DNA from: Sphingomonadales bacterium
GTDB lineage: Bacteria; Pseudomonadota; Alphaproteobacteria; Sphingomonadales; Sphingomonadaceae
Direction of reading: 5' to 3'
Length of the DNA stretch: 64,000 nucleotides
Assembly (NCBI GenBank): GCA_025362295.1
Contig: JANYGX010000012.1
Span: 62,001-126,000 of the forward strand
How positions within the stretch are numbered: the stretch's first letter is position 1; each line of letters starts with the position of its first letter. This document shows positions 18,096 through 27,417 of this stretch, piece by piece. The position numbers were made by a program, and so were the translations under genes. Under the pieces are notes generated by a model, which did not search any database, had not been told where the DNA came from, and saw only the letters and a program-made list of their open reading frames with translations.

Positions 18096-18412
18096 TTGGG
18101 ATAAATTGCGCCTGAGATGACGGCGACCGTCAACGTGGCTGTGCTCAACAGCGAACAGGCAAAATTTTTTCTGAACATCCGTGTTCTTTAGGCATCGGAC
18201 ACTCTGCACGAAGGGAATGCGCTTATTGCTTTCAATCGGTAACATGTGCGGGTGCTGCTGCGCAGGTGAACCTCGCACCAAAAAATCAGTGAAGTAATCA
18301 ATCTCGCGGCAGGTTTTGCGCTATGGTTCTGCTTATGCCCTATGGTTTGCATCCGCCAAGTTTATGGCCTCAAGACGGCAAGGGAAAGCCAATTGTCAAC
18401 CGTCCGTCCTAT
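18096..18412. other. Region without a supported gene upstream of the tamA remnant
   Basis: About 317 bases. Short ORFs exist on both strands, but none has a convincing start or a protein-like composition. A 63-codon ORF (17987-18178, minus) has a hydrophobic start but shares DNA with the tamA tail in another frame and is probably spurious. The sequence is likely junction DNA left after loss of tamA. Confidence 0.5.
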
Positions 18413-18748
18413 TTAGTGAATTGTTCCAAGCACATCTTCGAGCAAGAGCAATTGTATGGCGACCTCAACACGGCGCCAGTAGCCAAACTGATCGGTATTG
18501 GCGCGGCCCATGGCCTCTTCCGCGAGTGCTGAAGCTGTCAGAATGGCATCATCGCCTTCAAGTCGCAAAAGCTCTTTTGCGCACAAGAATGCGACACGAT
18601 CCGCAATAACTGGAAGAACTGTGGCTGTGGTTTGATTGTACTCAAGCATGATGCGCCTCGCTGGGTTGATCTCTCTGTCAACCACATCGCAAGCCTTGAG
18701 CCATTTATTAATCTGTTTAAAAACAATAGCTTGAAAACTTAGAGCCAT
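18413..18748 (-). CDS. Small protein of unknown function
   Basis: About 111 aa from the ATG at 18748 (MALSFQAIVFKQINKWLKAC), or 140 aa from an upstream start at 18835. The C-terminal part, ALAEEAMGRANTDQFGYWRR followed by VEVAIQLLLLE, looks like the small alphaproteobacterial proteins that carry an A-x-x-A ... D-x-x-x-Y-W-x-x-V-x-x-A-I pattern. Neither start has a good ribosome binding site. There is no signal peptide or membrane helix. No function is assigned. Confidence 0.5.
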   Translation of the reverse strand: MALSFQAIVFKQINKWLKACDVVDREINPARRIMLEYNQTTATVLPVIADRVAFLCAKELLRLEGDDAILTASALAEEAMGRANTDQFGYWRRVEVAIQLLLLEDVLGTIH

Positions 18749-18844
18749 GCCATTGTTAGCATATTGATACACACTTGTCCCGTTTTGAGACGTTTGAAAC
18801 CTCTCACAATCGTGATATATCTTTTTGATAAACAAGGAACACTT

Positions 18845-19006
18845 ATGAGAACATCAATCGCGGGCGGCGTATTTCTGCCAATCAGCATATTGTTGGGTGG
18901 CCTTGCTGGCAGCCGCTTTGGGAATGTCAGCATTGGCGTCTTATCAGGCGTTGCAGCCGGACTTGTTTTAGCTGGTTTGTTTAGCCTCTGGAACAAAAAT
19001 AGGTAA
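18845..19006 (+). CDS. Small two-helix membrane protein
   Basis: 53 aa: MRTSIAGGVFLPISILLGGL, then a charged/Gly turn, then a second hydrophobic helix (SIGVLSGVAAGLVLAGLFSL) and the tail WNKNR. AAGGA lies 6 bases before the ATG, a textbook ribosome binding site, which strongly favours 18845 over the in-frame upstream start at 18764. The Gly-rich helices suggest a small inner-membrane hairpin protein. The family is not recognised. Confidence 0.65.
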   Translation: MRTSIAGGVFLPISILLGGLAGSRFGNVSIGVLSGVAAGLVLAGLFSLWNKNR

Positions 19007-19020
19007 AAACCTTTACAGCC

Positions 19021-19728
19021 CTAAATTTGTCGGCCCATCCAGACCACCCGACCGATGATGTGGATGGTTTCAGGGTCGCAATCAACCCAGCTGGCATAGG
19101 CCGGATTATCACTGGCTATGGTAATCTGATGCCGTGACGGGTGCATGGACAGGCGTTTCACCAGCAGTGCCTCTTCAGCTCGCAGCACATAAATGCCATC
19201 ACGCAAGCGCTCCGTGTCGGCTGTATCAATCAGAATGTGATCGCCATTGGCCAATGTCGGCAACATGGAATCGCCTTCGACCTGAATGACCGACAACGCA
19301 GCAATGCCGCCGGATGAAATGGCCCGTGCCCAGCTTGACTGAAATGCCAGTGCGGTCTCGTCGGGCATGTCATCGGGGAGGGTGCCACTGCCAGCCGAGG
19401 CGCGCACGTCATAGCGCGGTATCAGCACATAATCAGCATCATTATGATATGTAGCAACGGATTTATCGTGACCCTTCATGCGCCGTGCCTGGCTGATGCG
19501 ACCCGTAGGCGCGCCGAGTTCCAACTCACTCACCTGCAAGCGCTCGGCCAGCAAGCGCCGGTCGTCCTCGCCCAGTTTCCGAGGAATTCCGCGCTTGATG
19601 TATTGCTGAATATAGGCAGCGTTGCGCCCGAGCAACTTTGACAGCGATGCATAATCTTCATCGCGCTCCCGAATCAACTCATCGAGCCTTGCCCTGACGG
19701 TCACATCCTGTTTTGAACCTTGTGTCAC
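19021..19728 (-). CDS. S24-family (LexA/CI-like) self-cleaving transcriptional repressor
   Basis: Phage-type repressor. The N-terminal part (about 1-70) has a helix-turn-helix region (YASLSKLLGRNAAYIQQYIK). The S24 peptidase domain (about 105-235) has catalytic Ser154 in EGDSMLPTL and Lys191 in ALLVKRLS. An Ala-Gly pair (112-113, RASAGSG) sits at the position where such repressors cut themselves. It ends IIGRVVWMGRQI, as in many alphaproteobacterial chromosomal homologues. It is divergent from a small DNA-binding-like gene at 19872, with about 140 AT-rich bases between, the likely operator. It may respond to DNA damage via RecA; that is family knowledge, not seen here. Confidence 0.88.
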   Translation of the reverse strand: MTQGSKQDVTVRARLDELIRERDEDYASLSKLLGRNAAYIQQYIKRGIPRKLGEDDRRLLAERLQVSELELGAPTGRISQARRMKGHDKSVATYHNDADYVLIPRYDVRASAGSGTLPDDMPDETALAFQSSWARAISSGGIAALSVIQVEGDSMLPTLANGDHILIDTADTERLRDGIYVLRAEEALLVKRLSMHPSRHQITIASDNPAYASWVDCDPETIHIIGRVVWMGRQI

Positions 19729-19871
19729 TGTGTTTGTCCTGATGTACGTTTTTCGCCATGAAACACGAATTTGCCTACAAAATACCTATATCATAGGAAA
19801 AAAACTAGACAAGTGATTTCTTTTGAGCTACATAGGATTTTACCTGCACAACACCTGTTTCGGAGTTCCCT

Positions 19872-20081
19872 ATGCCAAGCCAACCAAGCCATCCATTGCA
19901 TCAGATCGAAAAAATCATGAAACGCGACAAGATCCCGCCATCCCGTTTTGGCCGCGAGGCCGCAGGCGATCCGCAACTGGTGTTTGACCTCCGGCGTGGC
20001 CGCACCCTTGGCCCTCCGCTGTTCGAACGTATCACTCGATATATCCAAAACCTCCACCCCGTCAAAACGGCTCGCCACTAA
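19872..20081 (+). CDS. Small putative DNA-binding protein paired with the S24 repressor
   Basis: 69 aa. The core KIMKRDKIPPSRFGREAAGD plus PQLVFDLRRGRTLGPPLFER matches a small alphaproteobacterial type in which S-x-F-G-x-x-A-x-x-D-P-x-x-V-x-D-L-R-x-G-R forms a helix-turn-helix and a helical tail follows. Such genes often lie head to head with S24 repressors, as here. It could be a Cro-like or excisionase-like partner. Function is inferred from arrangement only. Confidence 0.7.
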   Translation: MPSQPSHPLHQIEKIMKRDKIPPSRFGREAAGDPQLVFDLRRGRTLGPPLFERITRYIQNLHPVKTARH

Positions 20082-20122
20082 ATATGCTCAACCCACACAC
20101 CCATTCACAAAAGGAAGCCACC

Positions 20123-20530
20123 ATGTCTTTAGCACAAAACCCGACTCCAAAGCACGTTCATACCCAGCTGCTTGGCGCTGTCCGCAAGCAACTGGCCAGC
20201 GATGCCATGCTTGCCGGTCTGCTGCTGGCCGATGAACACCAGCCGCCACGATTGTCCGTGTCGCTGCTGGAAACCAGACCATGGGCCAGTGCAACCTTCA
20301 ATGGCGCCCATCATCATCTGGAAATGGCCCTGCACAACGATGGCCCGCTGCAACAGTCAGCGCCAGCGACCGACAGAATTATTTCTGCGTTGCACGATGC
20401 TGACCTGATGCTGAATGGCTATGCCCTGATCGATTTTCAATTTGCCGGTGCAGAGACAAAACTAGACGATGGGGGGTCAAGCTGCCGCTTGCATTTTGAC
20501 GCGTTGACCCTGAGTGATGATGTGGGGTGA
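20123..20530 (+). CDS. DUF3168-like phage/GTA tail-completion protein
   Basis: About 135 aa from the ATG at 20123, which follows AAAGGAAG. An upstream in-frame ATG at 20084 has no such site. The pattern fits DUF3168 (tail terminator/tail completion, as in gene transfer agents): an N-terminal helix (HTQLLGAVRKQLASDAML), a central HHHLEMALHNDG strand, the helix ATDRIISALHDADLMLNGYAL, then a final strand pair ending RLHFDALTLSDD. The residues match the usual E-x-W ... A-L-H-D-A-x-L-x-L ... L-R-F-x-A-L-T layout by eye. No other tail or head genes are nearby, so it is a solitary gene or a remnant of a larger phage-like unit. Confidence 0.5.
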   Translation: MSLAQNPTPKHVHTQLLGAVRKQLASDAMLAGLLLADEHQPPRLSVSLLETRPWASATFNGAHHHLEMALHNDGPLQQSAPATDRIISALHDADLMLNGYALIDFQFAGAETKLDDGGSSCRLHFDALTLSDDVG

Positions 20531-20691
20531 ACGCATGACCCACAAGGGGCACGCTTGTAAAAGAGCCGTGAGGTTGGCCATTTAATGCAATTAACTTATG
20601 GACATATGCAATAGTTTAGCTCAATCTACCCTTTCGTTGCGTTGCCGTGTATGCGTTATTAAATATTATATCAAACAACAGGGAGTGTTCC
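20531..20691. other. Intergenic region before the Yip1-family gene
   Basis: 161 bases, AT-rich toward the right, with no gene seen. It probably carries the promoter of the membrane protein gene at 20692. Confidence 0.4.
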
Positions 20692-21279
20692 ATGTCACTA
20701 ATCGACCGCGCTAAAAACATTATTCTGACACCTGCAACAGAGTGGCCGGTGATTGCCAATGAAATGACCGATACCAAAAGCATTTTTATCGGCTATGCCA
20801 TGGTGCTGGCCGCCATACCGGCGGTAATCACGCTGTTCAAGGGAAGCATGTGGGGTTTTGCTGGCGGGTCCGTTTTTGCGGCCATCACATACGTGCTTTC
20901 CTTGCTCACGACCTATGTGCTTGGGCTGGTTGTCAATGCACTCGCCCCAAATTTTGATGGCCAGAAAGATAAAACACAAGCGATGAAACTGGCAGTCTAT
21001 GCGTCGACGCCGGCATGGGTTGCCGGCGTTTTAAACATCATTCCGTATTTGGGCACTTTCGTTGTTTTTCTAGCCTGGCTTTATGGGGCTTACGTGCTCT
21101 ACCTTGGTATACCAAGCCTCATGAAAGCACCAAAGGATAAGGCTACAGGCTATGCCGTTGTCAGTTTTTTGGTGGTCATGGTCATCACATGGATATTCTC
21201 GGCTGTTGTTATAGGCGCATTGATGAGCATGTTTTTTGGCGGCTTGTCCATCGCAGCCCTGAGTGCCATGCACCATTAG
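20692..21279 (+). CDS. Yip1-family inner-membrane protein
   Basis: 195 aa with five predicted membrane segments. The start MSLIDRAKNIILTPATEWPV followed by IANEMTDTKSIFIGYAMVLA is the hallmark opening of bacterial Yip1/DUF1282-type proteins (R-A-K-x-I-L-x-P-x-x-E-W). GGGAG precedes the ATG at 20692, which is better than the in-frame GTG at 20647. The function of bacterial members is unknown. It ends at a strong terminator. Confidence 0.85.
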   Translation: MSLIDRAKNIILTPATEWPVIANEMTDTKSIFIGYAMVLAAIPAVITLFKGSMWGFAGGSVFAAITYVLSLLTTYVLGLVVNALAPNFDGQKDKTQAMKLAVYASTPAWVAGVLNIIPYLGTFVVFLAWLYGAYVLYLGIPSLMKAPKDKATGYAVVSFLVVMVITWIFSAVVIGALMSMFFGGLSIAALSAMHH

Positions 21280-21319
21280 GTGTTTTTATAACTTCAACAT
21301 TTTTCAGAACATATAAAAA

Positions 21320-21353
21320 GAGACGACAAAAAATGTAATTTTTTTGTCGTCTC
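21320..21353. terminator. Bidirectional intrinsic terminator
   Basis: GAGACGACAAAAA and TTTTTGTCGTCTC pair over 13 bases across an 8-base loop. The A/T parts of the stem supply the U-tract in both directions. It serves the convergent Yip1-family gene (plus) and DUF4397 gene (minus). Confidence 0.85.
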
Positions 21354-21366
21354 ACATTATAAAAGT

Positions 21367-22086
21367 TTACTTAAATGTTTTTGTAACGTCTTTTGATAAT
21401 ATTTTAAGAGTGTTGTTTTTCACGCTGCCAACGGCAAACAAGGCGTATACACCTTTATCCTTTGTGCTGAATCTGCCAAAGTTGTATTCCGTGGTGCCTT
21501 TTGCATCCCTCAAAGAATAAAAAATATTTTTGTCACTGGATATATCCAGATTTTTAGATTTTCCTGTAGCGACTTTTGCTTCATAAGCAAAATTGAACGG
21601 AATATACGTCCCTGCAAAAAGCAATGTCGGTGCAGCAGCAGTGTGGATATTGATAACGCGCTCCTTGCCTGCGACCGGTGCTGATGCATTGATTGGAAAA
21701 ATTTGCACTGTCGGCGCGCCAGCCTTTGTCAACGATGCAACGATTGAGACTGTATTGTTAGCAGCGAGGGTTGCTGATGCTGAAATGACAGCAGCATTGC
21801 TGCACGGGTTTTTTGTGTTGGCAAGGCTGATGTCCAAACCATATGTGCCAGCTGGAACCTTGACAGCGTTGGTGATCTGACCAAACTGCAGACCTTTCAG
21901 CAGGCAGGTTGTTTTATTGACCAGAACATCAACAGGCAGTTTTGGATTGACTGTTGGCCCGACGTCCCGACCAGGTATCCCGTGAACAACAATGAAGCTA
22001 GCAGTGTCGGCTGCGTGAGCAAACGGTGATACAAGAAACGCAAGGCTGGCGAGCAAGGCTGTACCAGTGATTTTTCTTTTCAACAT
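21367..22086 (-). CDS. Secreted DUF4397-domain protein
   Basis: 239 aa. The signal peptide is MLKRKITGTALLASLAFLVS with cleavage near AHA-AD. The body opens with ASFIVVHGIPGRDVG and then PVDVLVNKTTCLLKGLQFGQ, the typical DUF4397 pattern (V-V-H-x-x-P ... V-D-V-x-V-N). Repeated beta strands follow (VPAGTYGLDISLA, NNTVSIVASLTKAG). The two cysteines around residues 60 and 95 could form a disulphide. Probably an extracytoplasmic beta-sandwich protein; function unknown. It stands alone, and the 245 bases upstream include an inverted repeat GCATTG-CA-CAATGC at 22113-22126. Confidence 0.8.
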   Translation of the reverse strand: MLKRKITGTALLASLAFLVSPFAHAADTASFIVVHGIPGRDVGPTVNPKLPVDVLVNKTTCLLKGLQFGQITNAVKVPAGTYGLDISLANTKNPCSNAAVISASATLAANNTVSIVASLTKAGAPTVQIFPINASAPVAGKERVINIHTAAAPTLLFAGTYIPFNFAYEAKVATGKSKNLDISSDKNIFYSLRDAKGTTEYNFGRFSTKDKGVYALFAVGSVKNNTLKILSKDVTKTFK

Positions 22087-22331
22087 GAACTTATCCTTAA
22101 GTTAGAGATGAAGCATTGCACAATGCAATGCATACCTCTTACGCCGGGCACACGGTTTGTGGATGTATGGTTAATCAAAAAATAAATGAGTGATCTATTT
22201 ATAGCGTTTCAACGTCACATGTTTTTTGATTTCATGTCATAAATTTGTCATGTAAATTTATAGTCCATGAGTGTTACGTCCTTTGGACTAGTTGAGTACA
22301 AAAGCCTTTTTATTCACGAATGTGATGGTCT

Positions 22332-23095
22332 TTAACTGGCCAGGCTGGCGCGCAGGTGCCCCAAAGTTTCGCGGTGCGTTAAATCCAGATGCAGCGGTGT
22401 CACTGAAATAAAACCTTCTTTTAGTGCCTTGATATCCGTTTCGTGGCGAGGATTTTTTGTGGCACGGCCAAGGCCAAACCAGTAATAGGTGAAGCCGCGC
22501 TGGTCGATGCGTTCGTCGATAACTGTCGCACCAAAATCGCGAAAGCCCTGCTCAGTCACGTGAACACCTTTGACCACATCAGCCGCAATGGGCGGAAAGT
22601 TGATGTTGATGAACACAGACTCCGGCCAGCCGGCTTGCAACAGTTTTGTGATGAGGTCTGGCGCATGGGTTTCGGCGGCCTCAAACGCATCTTCACCCAC
22701 TGGACGGTCAACTGTGGCTTGGCTGAGCGCTATGGATTTGATGCCTGCCAGCGTGCCTTCCATCGCGGCGGACACCGTGCCCGAATATGTCACGTCTTCG
22801 GCAATGTTAGCACCGCGATTGACACCGGAGAGCAACAGGTCAGGTTTCTTGCCACTGACCAGTTTGCCAAGTGCCATCATCACTGAATCTGTTGGCGTGC
22901 CCTTCACGGCAAAACGCCGGTCGTTGTATTGATGAACCCGCAAGGGTTGGGTGAGCGTGAGGGAATGGCCAGCCCCCGATTGTTCATCCGCTGGTGCCAC
23001 GCACCAGATATCATCGCTGAGCTGGCGTGCAATGCGTTCAAGCACCGCAAAGCCCGGCGCGTTGATACCATCGTCGTTGGTGAGGAGAATGCGCA

Positions 23096-23096
<1 letters not shown>
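22332..23096 (-). CDS. surE: 5'-nucleotidase SurE
   Basis: Metal-dependent nucleoside 5'-monophosphate phosphatase linked to stationary-phase survival. The N-terminus MRILLTNDDGINAPG carries the metal-binding Asp-Asp; DEQSGAGHSLTL, SGVNRGANIAEDVTYSGTVS and NINFP are further family blocks. Length 254 aa is normal. The start overlaps the serS stop by one base (TAATG), so the two are translationally coupled, as in the common serS-surE order. Confidence 0.96.
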
Positions 23097-24397
<1,301 letters not shown>

Positions 24398-24436
24398 TCA
24401 TAGGTGTATTAAGTACTTTTTGTCGTCATGCCGATC

Positions 24437-25006
24437 TTAACCGTCAGGCTGCATTATCGCAAGGCGCCATGCCCTGTGGCCAAAAATTGCCATCAGCAGC
24501 ATGATCAAAAATAATCCCGAGGTCACATGCAAATGCCGCGTCCAATACACCCCGGTCGCCAGTGTGTTCACGCCAATCCACACACTCCAGCATTCGAGAT
24601 AGCGCCGCGATTGCAACAACTGGGCGCTGACACTGAAGCCGGCAATAATCGCGTCCAGCCATGGCACGGCCGCGTTGGTGAAATGGCGCATTAAGAACCC
24701 CAGCATCACCGCCCCCACAGTTGTCATGCCAGCCCACAGCAGGCGATCGGCGGCTGAGAGCACCAACACTTCAATATGCGTGCTATCGGTTTTCGGGCTG
24801 CGCCACCACACATGCCAGCCGTAAGCCTGGGTTGCGAAGAAAAATATTTGCAACAGTGTGTCGCTGTAAAGCCGTGCCCGGAAAAACACGACGCCGTATA
24901 GCACCACACCCACCAGACCCCATGGAAAATTCCACAGGCTCCGGCGCATTACTAGCGCAACGTTGATGAGGCTGATGAGAGCGGCAGCGGCTTCGAGGGG
25001 GTTCAT
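24437..25006 (-). CDS. pnuC: Nicotinamide riboside/mononucleotide transporter PnuC
   Basis: 189 aa with seven predicted membrane helices; imports an NAD precursor (nicotinamide riboside in characterised members) for the cytoplasmic salvage pathway. Family features are the repeated short helices and the motifs WNFPWGLVGVVLYGVVFF and ATQAYGWHVWWR. The start overlaps the tatC stop as ATGA, so it is translated with tatC. Its place between tatC and serS is an insertion into an otherwise common alphaproteobacterial order. No NAD-salvage kinase is adjacent. Confidence 0.9.
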   Translation of the reverse strand: MNPLEAAAALISLINVALVMRRSLWNFPWGLVGVVLYGVVFFRARLYSDTLLQIFFFATQAYGWHVWWRSPKTDSTHIEVLVLSAADRLLWAGMTTVGAVMLGFLMRHFTNAAVPWLDAIIAGFSVSAQLLQSRRYLECWSVWIGVNTLATGVYWTRHLHVTSGLFLIMLLMAIFGHRAWRLAIMQPDG

Positions 25007-25797
25007 TCCATAACGCTTGGCAGGGTATCTGGTGTTGCGGCTCGCTTCACCGTAAACCGCAGCACCAGGATCGACAATTCATACAGCAACACCAGCGGGA
25101 TTGCTAAACTCAGCATGGAAATTGCATCTGGCGGGGTGATGACAGCGGCGACAACTGTGGCGATCAATATTGCATAACGCCGACCTTTTTGCAGCGTTTC
25201 CAATTGCACAAGGCCTGCCCGCACCAGCAGCACCAAGAGCACCGGCAGCAGAAATGCAAAACCAAACGCGAGAATGAATTGCATCACCAGGCCAAGATAT
25301 TCGCCCATGTCCGGCAACGCCTCTTGGCTGATAGCGAGCGCACTGCCGGTTTTCTGGAATTGCAGAAAAAATTTGAAAGCGTTTGGCATCACCACATAAT
25401 AACACAGTGCAGCACCGCACGTGAACAGCACAGGCGTTGCCACCAGAAACGGCAGCACGGCGCGCTTCTCGTTTTTATAAAGGCCCGGCGCTACAAATTT
25501 CCACACCTGATTGGCAATGATTGGAAAAGCAATAAAAATACCCGTGAAAAATGCGAGTTTCAGCTTGGTTGCAAAGGCACCGGTTAGGTGCGTGTAAATC
25601 AGTTTCGGGTCGTGGGTGCCGCTGGCGCGGAAGGCCTTCAAGAGCGGCTGGGTGAGAAAATCAAAAACCTTGTCAGCAAACACAAAGCCGATGATCGAGG
25701 TGATGAACAAAGCAGCCACCGACATGATGAGCCGCGAGCGCAGCTCAATCAGATGCTCCATCAGCGGGGCTTTGGACTCGTCGAGATCAATGCTCAT
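25003..25797 (-). CDS. tatC: Sec-independent protein translocase TatC
   Basis: Six-helix receptor of the twin-arginine translocase, recognising the RR signal. APLMEHLIELRSRL at the N-terminus is the conserved TatC block; F-x-x-P-L-L and the FAFLLPVLLVLLVRAGLV helix follow. The ATG at 25797 (MSIDLDESKAP) overlaps the tatB end by 11 bases and fits the family; the longer ORF start at 25839 is not needed. Length 264 aa. Confidence 0.95.
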   Translation of the reverse strand: MSIDLDESKAPLMEHLIELRSRLIMSVAALFITSIIGFVFADKVFDFLTQPLLKAFRASGTHDPKLIYTHLTGAFATKLKLAFFTGIFIAFPIIANQVWKFVAPGLYKNEKRAVLPFLVATPVLFTCGAALCYYVVMPNAFKFFLQFQKTGSALAISQEALPDMGEYLGLVMQFILAFGFAFLLPVLLVLLVRAGLVQLETLQKGRRYAILIATVVAAVITPPDAISMLSLAIPLVLLYELSILVLRFTVKRAATPDTLPSVME

Positions 25798-26080
25798 GAG
25801 GCGGCGTGGCCAGAGTGTCCAGCGCGGCTGCTTGAACAACAGGTTCAGCTGGCTTTGGCCCGGTCATCATGTGCTCCAACGAACCCATGCTACGGATTTC
25901 ATCCACCTCAGCTTCGCGCATCATGTCGTCAAAGCCAGCGCGAAAGGTGCGGGCCATAGCGCGGCCTTTGGCGGTAAACTTGCCAAGTTCGCGCAGCACG
26001 CGCGGTAAATCTTTGGGGCCAATCACCACCAGTGCGAGCAGTCCAATAATAAACAACTCGCCAGAGCTGAAACCAAACAT
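25787..26080 (-). CDS. tatB: Sec-independent protein translocase TatB
   Basis: 97 aa. MFGFSSGELFIIGLLALVVI then GPKDLPRVLRELGKF is the TatB membrane helix and amphipathic helix with the Gly-Pro hinge. Glu at position 8 is typical of TatB, which distinguishes it from TatA. It forms the signal-receptor complex with TatC. It lies between tatA and tatC with 3-base spacing and an overlap. Confidence 0.95.
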   Translation of the reverse strand: MFGFSSGELFIIGLLALVVIGPKDLPRVLRELGKFTAKGRAMARTFRAGFDDMMREAEVDEIRSMGSLEHMMTGPKPAEPVVQAAALDTLATPPHEH

Positions 26081-26083
26081 CGC

Positions 26084-26320
26084 TTAACCTTTGGCGTCGT
26101 GCTTTGCTGGCTCGGCATGTGCATCAATCACGGGCGATTGCACAATGCGCACAGGCGGCGGGGTCGTGGCCGCTGGTGTATCCTCATCAGCCATGCCTTT
26201 TTTAAAGCTTTTGATGCCTTTGGCGACATCGCCCATCACATCCGAAATGCGCCCCTTGCCGAACAGCAAGAGCACCACGACACCTATTAAAACCCAATGT
26301 ATCAGACTGAATGAACCCAT
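26084..26320 (-). CDS. tatA: Sec-independent protein translocase TatA
   Basis: 78 aa from the ATG at 26320 ([20 protein letters not shown]), preferred because GGAG lies ahead of it; the longer ORF start at 26338 lacks one. The helix is followed by [20 protein letters not shown], the TatA amphipathic helix with the FGKGRI hinge. It oligomerises to form the translocation pore. First gene of the tatABC-pnuC-serS-surE run. Confidence 0.95.
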   Translation of the reverse strand: MGSFSLIHWVLIGVVVLLLFGKGRISDVMGDVAKGIKSFKKGMADEDTPAATTPPPVRIVQSPVIDAHAEPAKHDAKG

Positions 26321-26485
26321 AGTTTTTCTCCAACTCAAAATCGTTATTCACACAATATAGCCTATTTCATCCACGGATACCATGGCTAGGCATAGGACCT
26401 ATAAAATGATTGCAAGTGGGAACATTGGTTGATTACCGCTGCGCGTTGACTTTGGCCCAATGGCGGCATCAAGGCGGCGCTGTCG

Positions 26486-26690
26486 ATGGGTGTACCGTTT
26501 CAGCTGAGTGAGGCACAAATGCGCCGGATAGAGCCGTTTTTCCGATACCCAGGGTCGATGACCGGCGGGTCGTCTCGGGTATTATCTATGTCATCAAGCA
26601 CGGGTTGTTATGGCGTGATGCGCCCACACACTTATGGCCGTCAACTCCATCGCTGCAACATGCGGCTACGGGTTGTTGTCAATGAGCCCT
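26486..26690 (+). pseudogene. Decayed IS5-type transposase fragment
   Basis: The plus strand reads LSEAQMRRIEPFF, then, after a one-base frame change near 26545, RVDDRRVVSGIIYVIKHGLL and WRDAP, the N-terminal block of IS5-family transposases (usually followed by AYGPHKTLYNRF). A second frame change gives HTYGRQLHR. The catalytic DDE domain is missing and no terminal inverted repeats are evident. It lies between tatA and scpB, breaking their usual tight linkage. Confidence 0.75.
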
Positions 26691-26694
26691 GAGC

Positions 26695-27417
26695 CTAAAG
26701 AGCCTGTGCGGGCCTTGGCTCGCCATCACCCACCATATCCGGCAAACTTTCTGGCGCATCGTCATCGATATTTTCCAGTGGCAGCATTTCTTGTTCCGGC
26801 TCAGCTTCCTCGCTTTCAGAGTTTTTTTGCATAAGATCAGTCAGGGACTGATCAAACGGGTCAAGCATACCGGCTGCGCGCAGGTCTTCCATACCGGGCA
26901 ATGTGTCGAGTGTTTCGAGGCCAAAATGCGTTAGGAAGGCGGCCGTTGTGCCATAAACCACTGGCCTGCCCGGCACGGGTCGGCGACCGATTGGCTTCAC
27001 CCAGCCGGCCTCAATCAGCACATCGAGTGTGCCCTTCGATAGGCCCACACCCCGAATATCTTCTATTTCAGCCCGCGATACACCCTTCATCACCTGTTTG
27101 CGGCCGCGTTGATGATAGGCGACGACCGCCAGTGTTTCGACAGCGGCGCGCGACAGGCGGCGGGTTTCCTCAACATTTTTGCGTAACAAAAACGCAAGGT
27201 CCGGCGCGGTCTGGAACAACCAGGTCTTGCCGCGCTGCACCAGATGCACACCGGCTGTTTCGTAGCGCAAGGCCAGAGCGCCAAGCACGGTTTCAAGCGC
27301 GGTGCCCTCAGGCAGACGGCTGGCAAGCACGGTTTCCGACAATGGCTCACCGGCGGCGAACAGTATCGCCTCCAGCATCCGAACATGATCATGATCAACC
27401 ATTGTGGCATCAACCAT
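26695..27417 (-). CDS. scpB: Segregation and condensation protein B
   Basis: Partner of ScpA in the SMC condensin complex for chromosome compaction. It has two winged-helix domains: MLEAILFAAGEPLSETVLAS then GVHLVQRGKTWLFQT, and SRAAVETLAVVAYHQ then RGVGLSKGTLDVLIEAGWV. The ATG at 27417 has GGAAGGAGA ahead of it and overlaps the scpA stop as ATGGTTGA (8 bases), indicating coupled translation. An acidic tail follows residue 190. 240 aa. Confidence 0.95.
   Translation of the reverse strand: MVDATMVDHDHVRMLEAILFAAGEPLSETVLASRLPEGTALETVLGALALRYETAGVHLVQRGKTWLFQTAPDLAFLLRKNVEETRRLSRAAVETLAVVAYHQRGRKQVMKGVSRAEIEDIRGVGLSKGTLDVLIEAGWVKPIGRRPVPGRPVVYGTTAAFLTHFGLETLDTLPGMEDLRAAGMLDPFDQSLTDLMQKNSESEEAEPEQEMLPLENIDDDAPESLPDMVGDGEPRPAQAL

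Noticed and set aside
17987-18178. 63-codon frame with hydrophobic start upstream of tamB
   Set aside because: Shares DNA with the tamA tail in another frame, has no ribosome binding site, and its C-terminal half is not protein-like.
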